Shown piece by piece: positions 62,360 through 64,000 of a DNA stretch of 64,000 nt. Every line of letters starts with the position of its first letter. The first letter of the stretch is position 1. The DNA lies in NCBI RefSeq assembly GCF_002531935.1, contig NZ_NWSV01000012.1:62001-126000 (forward strand), written 5' to 3'. The translations under genes and the position numbers were made by a program. The notes under the pieces were generated by a model that searched no databases, was not told the origin of the DNA, and saw nothing but the letters and a program-made list of their open reading frames with translations. This DNA is from Rhizobium chutanense (GTDB taxonomy: Bacteria > Pseudomonadota > Alphaproteobacteria > Rhizobiales > Rhizobiaceae).

Positions 62360-63598
62360 ATGCTGAAATCCCTTACCAAGACGCTTCTGGGTGCGGCCTT
62401 GATCGGCGCATCCTTTGCCCCGCACGCTTTCGCCGAAACGACGCTGAACGCGCTCTTCATGGCGCAGGCCGCCTATAGCGAGGCCGATGTGCGCGCCATG
62501 ACCGACGCATTCGCCAAGGCGAACCCCGATATCAAGGTCAATCTCGAATTCGTCCCCTATGAAGGCCTGCACGACAAGACGGTTCTGGCGCAGGGTTCCG
62601 GCGGCGGTTACGACGTCGTGCTCTTCGACGTCATCTGGCCGGCCGAATACGCTTCCAACAAGGTGCTGGTCGACGTCTCCTCGCGCATCACCGACGAGAT
62701 GAAGAAGGGCGTGCTGCCGGGCGCCTGGACCACCGTGCAATATGACGGCAAATATTACGGCATGCCGTGGATCCTCGACACCAAATACCTGTTCTACAAC
62801 AAGGAAATCCTCGAAAAGGCCGGCATCAAGGCGCCACCGAAAACCTGGGACGAGCTGACCGAGCAGGCCAAGACGATCAAGGACAAGGGTCTGCTCGCCA
62901 CGCCGATCGCCTGGAGCTGGTCGCAGGCCGAAGCCGCGATCTGCGACTACACCACGCTGGTCAGCGCCTATGGCGGCGACTTCCTCAAGGAGGGCAAGCC
63001 GGCCTTCCAGACCGGCGGCGGTCTCGATGCGCTGAAATACATGGTTTCCAGCTATGCCTCCGGCCTGACCAACCCGAACTCCAAGGAATTCCTGGAAGAG
63101 GACGTCCGTAAGGTCTTCGAAAACGGTGATGCCGCTTTCGCTTTGAACTGGACCTACATGTACAACATGGCCAACGACCCGAAGGACAGCAAGGTCGCGG
63201 GCAAGGTCGGCGTCGTGCCGGCCCCTGGTGTCACCGGCAAGAGCGAGGCTTCGGCCGTCAACGGCTCGATGGGCCTCGGCATCACCTCCGCCAGCCAGCA
63301 TCCCGATGAGGCCTGGAAATACATCGCCTTCATGACCTCGCAGGCCACGCAGAACGCCTATGCCAAGCTCAGCCTGCCGATCTGGGCATCCTCTTACCAG
63401 GATCCGGCCGTTATCAAAGGGCAGGAAGAGCTGATCTCCGCCGCCAAGGTCGGCCTTGCTGCCATGTATCCGCGCCCGACGACGCCGAAATATCAGGAGC
63501 TTTCGACCGCGCTGCAGCAGGCGATCCAGGAATCGCTGCTCGGCCAGTCCTCTCCCGAGGATGCGCTGAAGTCGGCAGCCGACAATAGCGGCCTCTGA
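62360..63598 (+). CDS. Sugar ABC transporter, periplasmic binding protein
   Basis: The 412-residue family 1 solute-binding protein has a signal peptide (LLGAALIGASFAPHAFA, cleavage near residue 24). It shows AFAKANPDIKVNLEFVPYEGL, GSGGGYDVVLFDVIWPAEYASN, YYGMPWILDTKYLFYNKEIL and an Ala/Gln-rich C-terminus. It resembles maltose/trehalose-type binding proteins but the sugar cannot be named. GGAGG precedes the ATG. The permease gene follows. Confidence 0.88.
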   Translation: MLKSLTKTLLGAALIGASFAPHAFAETTLNALFMAQAAYSEADVRAMTDAFAKANPDIKVNLEFVPYEGLHDKTVLAQGSGGGYDVVLFDVIWPAEYASNKVLVDVSSRITDEMKKGVLPGAWTTVQYDGKYYGMPWILDTKYLFYNKEILEKAGIKAPPKTWDELTEQAKTIKDKGLLATPIAWSWSQAEAAICDYTTLVSAYGGDFLKEGKPAFQTGGGLDALKYMVSSYASGLTNPNSKEFLEEDVRKVFENGDAAFALNWTYMYNMANDPKDSKVAGKVGVVPAPGVTGKSEASAVNGSMGLGITSASQHPDEAWKYIAFMTSQATQNAYAKLSLPIWASSYQDPAVIKGQEELISAAKVGLAAMYPRPTTPKYQELSTALQQAIQESLLGQSSPEDALKSAADNSGL

Positions 63599-63671
63599 GC
63601 CCGGCATGAAACCCCGGGCGGCGTCCGCCGCCGCCCGGCCCGCAATCCTATGAATAAAAAGGGTCGCCTCG

Positions 63672-64000
63672 ATGTCGGGCACTTGGCTGACAACCCGCGC
63701 GTGGCTTTTGATGCTGCCGCTTCTCGTGGTGATGATCTCGGTGATCGGCTGGCCTCTGGTCGATACGGTCGGCCTCTCCTTCACCGATGCCAAGCTGGTC
63801 GGCACGCAAGGAAACTTCGTCGGCATCGACAATTACGCAAAGATGCTCTCCGGCTCGAATTTCCAGCGCACCCTCATCACCACCGCATGGTTCGCGATCG
63901 TCTCGGTCGCCGCCGAAATGGTGATCGGCGTCCTTGCCGCCCTGCTCTTGAACCAGCAATTCCGCGGCCGCACCGCGCTGCGTGCCCTGATGATCCTGCC
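63672..64000 (+). CDS. Sugar ABC transporter permease, MalF type (3' end outside window)
   Basis: An open frame runs from an ATG at 63672 to the window end (109 codons, no stop). It encodes MSGTWLTTRAWLLMLPLLVV, a first membrane helix, then WPLVDTVGLSFTDAKLVGT and FVGIDNYAKMLSG, typical of the N-terminus of MalF-like sugar permeases. It follows the binding-protein gene by 73 bp, with AAAGGG upstream. The rest of the transporter lies beyond the window. Confidence 0.85.
   Translation, partial: MSGTWLTTRAWLLMLPLLVVMISVIGWPLVDTVGLSFTDAKLVGTQGNFVGIDNYAKMLSGSNFQRTLITTAWFAIVSVAAEMVIGVLAALLLNQQFRGRTALRALMIL

Noticed and set aside
62198..63832. 544-codon open frame on the minus strand
   Set aside because: It is antisense to the sugar-binding protein and the start of the permease gene, with no recognisable motif.

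Overview
The window looks like chromosome from a Rhizobium of the etli/leguminosarum group. The reasons are high G+C, high coding density, a bra-type branched-chain amino acid operon in the order known from R. leguminosarum, a PssA-like exopolysaccharide glycosyl-1-phosphate transferase, a complete alphaproteobacterial CtrA module, an rluD-rpoH pair, and short 'AAGTG..AAGCGGTTTT' intergenic palindromes typical of rhizobia. No transposase, phage gene, CRISPR array, rRNA or tRNA was found.

Layout. 1-782: 3' part of a LuxR-type response regulator. 965-6682 (minus): livH-livM-livG-livF, a small membrane protein gene, then livJ. 7218-8015: cysQ-like phosphatase. 8633-9358: pssA, behind a long regulatory region holding a tight cluster of GANTC sites, and followed by about 1.3 kb without a convincing gene. 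10644-15582: cell-cycle neighbourhood with sciP, a PqiA-like gene, a small GNAT gene, fliJ, ctrA, an orphan receiver protein, chpT and eipA. 15699-26231: housekeeping and envelope genes (coiled-coil membrane protein, SpoU methyltransferase, rluD, rpoH, an 831-residue membrane protein, purA, a DMT exporter, a GNAT). 26528-31167: GGDEF-EAL protein, then a D-xylonate dehydratase operon.

31335-50536 is rich in efflux genes. It holds a MexEF-like RND system preceded by a hydrolase-fold gene and a divergent LysR gene, a marR-emrA-emrB operon, a CPA1 antiporter and a second RND system. An SDR/LysR pair, a small acidic protein and an alkyladenine glycosylase lie among them. 50547-56154: phosphoesterase, SfnB-like flavoprotein, Rrf2 regulator, SDR, hydroxypyruvate isomerase-like protein, CMD-fold protein and cupin. 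56161-60567 (minus): ugpBAEC with a PHO-box-like site. 60932-64000: ROK regulator divergent from a sugar ABC system that runs off the window.

The main biological theme is the CtrA circuit. The master regulator, its phosphotransferase, its inhibitor SciP and likely targets (fliJ, eipA) lie within about 5 kb. CtrA-like boxes and CcrM (GANTC) sites occur in the intergenic regions, and the neighbouring EPS gene pssA carries the densest GANTC cluster. A second theme is efflux and transport loci whose regulators can be paired with palindromic operators visible in the sequence. All functions are inferred from reading motifs and remembered family sequences; no database search was run.
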